Assembly (NCBI GenBank): GCA_023408315.1
Contig: JAEYKI010000015.1
Span: 1 to 64,000, forward strand
Length of the DNA stretch: 64,000 bases
Direction: 5' to 3'
Origin: Bacillota bacterium
Lineage (GTDB): Bacteria; Bacillota; Clostridia; Christensenellales; Christensenellaceae
The position numbers and the translations under genes were made by a program. Within the stretch, counting starts at the first letter, position 1. Every line of letters starts with the position of its first letter. Below the pieces are notes generated by a model that did not search any database, was not told the origin of the DNA, and saw only the letters and a program-made list of their open reading frames with translations. Below, piece by piece: positions 62,223 through 64,000 of the stretch.

Positions 62223-63158
62223 ATGGCAGGAATTGCACAAAGCTTAACGGATTTAATTGGAAATACGCCGCTGCTCCAGCTCAACCGCTACGGATCGGCC
62301 AAAGGCGCAAGAGCGAATATTGTTGCCAAGCTTGAATATTTTAATCCGCTTGGCAGCGTTAAGGACAGGATAGCGTACGCGATGATTGCGGATGCGGAAG
62401 AAAAAGGGCTGATACAGCCGGAAAATACAGTCATTATAGAACCCACGAGCGGCAATACGGGCATTGGGCTGGCGTTTGTTGCTGCCGCCAAGGGATACCG
62501 GATTATTCTAGTAATGCCGGAAACAATGAGCGTTGAGCGCAGAAATTTGCTTGCCGCGCTGGGAGCGGATATTGTGCTGACGCCTGGGCCGGATGGAATG
62601 AGGGGGGCTATCAGGAAGGCGGAGGAACTCAACGCGCAGATCCCTTCCTCTTTTGTTCCGCAGCAATTCAACAACCCTGCCAACCCCAAGATTCACCTGG
62701 AGACTACGGCTGAGGAAATATGGAAGGAAACAGGCGGTAACGTGAAGGTATTGGTATCCGGTGTTGGGACGGGCGGAACGGTGACCGGCGTGGGGGAAGG
62801 CCTGAAAAAGAAAAACCCTGATATAAAAGTTGTGGCAGTGGAGCCGGCGGACTCGCCCGTGTTGTCTGGAGGCAGCCCTGGACCGCACAGAATACAGGGG
62901 ATAGGCGCGGGATTTGTACCCAAGGTGTTCGACAGGAAGGTAGTTAACGAAATATTCCCCGTGAGGAACGAGCAGGCGTTTGAAGCCTCCCGGGAAGTTG
63001 CCCGCCTGGAAGGCCTGCTGGTAGGCGTCTCTTCCGGGGCTGCGCTGTATGCGGCCACCCAGATTGCCAAGCTGCGCGAATACGAGGGAGGCAATGTGGT
63101 GGTGATTCTGCCGGATACGGGCGAACGCTATTTGTCTACCGGGTTATATCAGGCTTAG
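62223..63158 (+). CDS. cysK: Cysteine synthase, copy 3 (inside the nitrogenase-like operon)
   Basis: A 311-residue CysK/CysM-family enzyme with PLP Lys47 ('NPLGSVKDRI'), 'PTSGNTGIGLAFVAAAKG' and 'GVGTGGTVTGVGEGLK'. It lies between the NifH-like and component-1-like genes, 48 bp after the first, so it is part of that operon. It may fix sulfide, or another thiol released by the reductase, onto O-acetylserine. More similar to copy 1 than to copy 2 by eye. Confidence 0.9.
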   Translation: MAGIAQSLTDLIGNTPLLQLNRYGSAKGARANIVAKLEYFNPLGSVKDRIAYAMIADAEEKGLIQPENTVIIEPTSGNTGIGLAFVAAAKGYRIILVMPETMSVERRNLLAALGADIVLTPGPDGMRGAIRKAEELNAQIPSSFVPQQFNNPANPKIHLETTAEEIWKETGGNVKVLVSGVGTGGTVTGVGEGLKKKNPDIKVVAVEPADSPVLSGGSPGPHRIQGIGAGFVPKVFDRKVVNEIFPVRNEQAFEASREVARLEGLLVGVSSGAALYAATQIAKLREYEGGNVVVILPDTGERYLSTGLYQA

Positions 63159-63263
63159 CCCTGAACGCCGTCGCCGCGCATACACGCCTGGTTCTGACCC
63201 TGCGGGCGCGGTGCTTTTTAAAACTGTCATTATTTTTTAACCGGAAAGGCTAGAGGTATATTT

Positions 63264-64000
63264 ATGTCGCATATTGAAAGGCCGCGCTTCTCCTGCGTGC
63301 TGGGAGGCGCACTAACGACAATCAATTCTCTTCCCCGCGTTGCGCCCATTGTGCATGCTTCCCAGGGCTGCGGCGGAAATTTATTCAGTTCCGCTTTTGC
63401 GGGCAGCGGATATCTTGGCTCGGGCTATTGCGGAGGGCAAAGCGTATCCAGCTCGAATATCGGCGATTCCGACATTGTGTTTGGCGGCGGAGAGCGCCTG
63501 GATGAGCAGATTACAACCACTCTTGAAATGATAGACGCGGATCTTTTTGTTGTAGCCACAAGCTGCATGACGGAAATTATTGCCGACGATGTGCATGGGG
63601 TGGTAAGCTGCTTTTCTGAAAACGGTGTGCCCATTTTTGCCATTGAGACAGGCGGCTTCAGGGGCAATTCCTATCATGGTTACGAGAAAGTAATAGAAGG
63701 CCTTTTTTTGAACTACATAGAGCGCCGCGACGAAAAGGATGAGGCACTTGTGAATATACTGGGCGTTGTTCCCGCCTACGACCCTTTTTTCCGCGGTGAC
63801 CTGGAGGAAATCAAAAGGATACTGGAGGCGCTGGGTTTGAAGGCAAACACCTTTTTCACCAACGACCAGACAGGGGAAAATATACAATCTGCGGGAAGCG
63901 CTTCCCTCAACATTATATTTTCAAGGGCATATTGCGGTGAACTGGCCGAAAAGATACGGGAGACGCACGGAATTCCTTATTTTATAACAGACCTGCCTGT
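63264..64000 (+). CDS. Nitrogenase component-1-like subunit (NifD/NifK family), partial
   Basis: The frame is open from ATG 63264 (AGAGGTATATTT upstream) to the window end, 245 codons. Three cysteines at 11, 36 and 101 have the spacing of P-cluster ligands in NifD/NifK (CVLGGALTTI, SQGCGG, TSCMTE). 'VFGGGERLDEQITTTLEMI' and 'VPIFAIETGGFRGNSYHGYEKV' also fit the family. Which of the two subunits it represents, and whether it holds the active-site cofactor, needs the missing part. It is the likely partner of the NifH-like protein. Confidence 0.88.
   Translation, partial: MSHIERPRFSCVLGGALTTINSLPRVAPIVHASQGCGGNLFSSAFAGSGYLGSGYCGGQSVSSSNIGDSDIVFGGGERLDEQITTTLEMIDADLFVVATSCMTEIIADDVHGVVSCFSENGVPIFAIETGGFRGNSYHGYEKVIEGLFLNYIERRDEKDEALVNILGVVPAYDPFFRGDLEEIKRILEALGLKANTFFTNDQTGENIQSAGSASLNIIFSRAYCGELAEKIRETHGIPYFITDLP

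Noticed and set aside
61299..63158. Classical nitrogen fixation (nif) operon
   Set aside because: No nifDKENB set is seen, and cysK lies between the Fe protein and component-1-like genes; the context is sulfur metabolism.

Overview
The window reads as chromosomal DNA of an anaerobic Gram-positive bacterium, most likely class Clostridia. The signs are a sortase-anchored surface protein, many lipoproteins, strong GGAGG ribosome sites with frequent TTG/GTG starts, consensus TTGACA-17-TATAAT promoters, a yybP-ykoY-type riboswitch, and oxygen-sensitive enzymes (HgcAB, a nitrogenase-like reductase). No rRNA or tRNA gene was seen. All assignments come from reading the sequence; no database search was run.

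Layout. 1-5.3 kb: 3' part of a large repeat-rich surface protein ending in a VPETG anchor, then a sortase cut short and an IS3-type relic. 5.5-8.2 kb: an ABC-2 exporter trio. 8.6-12.4 kb: a peptidoglycan-binding protein and an ankyrin-repeat lipoprotein, a possible effector/immunity pair. 12.6-14.1 kb: an IS3-family transposase lying among copies of a dispersed AT-rich repeat. 14.4-22.3 kb: complete kdpFABCDE potassium uptake operon, including the 29-residue KdpF. 22.8-25.7 kb: a P-type cation ATPase behind a yybP-ykoY (Mn2+) riboswitch.

26.0-30.8 kb: an arsR-hgcA-hgcB-CoA-disulfide reductase/rhodanese-acr3 operon, that is, mercury methylation genes tied to arsenic/thiol functions. 31-45.2 kb: a carbohydrate locus with an ABC importer, an MFS carrier, two regulators, FucI-like and SIS isomerases, an FGGY kinase, an epimerase, a TIM-like protein and a ceramidase-like protein; its substrate is unknown. 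45.3-50.9 kb: a response regulator, small membrane/lipoproteins and a histidine kinase.

51.4-64 kb: a sulfur locus. It holds metNIQ, three cysteine synthases, cysE/epsC, a transsulfuration enzyme, an Rrf2/CymR-like and a PadR-like regulator, two NifX-like proteins, a NifH-like reductase and the start of a nitrogenase component-1-like subunit that runs off the end. Five promoters carry a related AT-rich CATATATGAT-type site near the transcription start, which suggests that the nitrogenase-like enzyme belongs to a sulfur-starvation regulon. The closest described parallel is methylthio-alkane reductase. This locus and hgcAB are the two most notable parts of the window.
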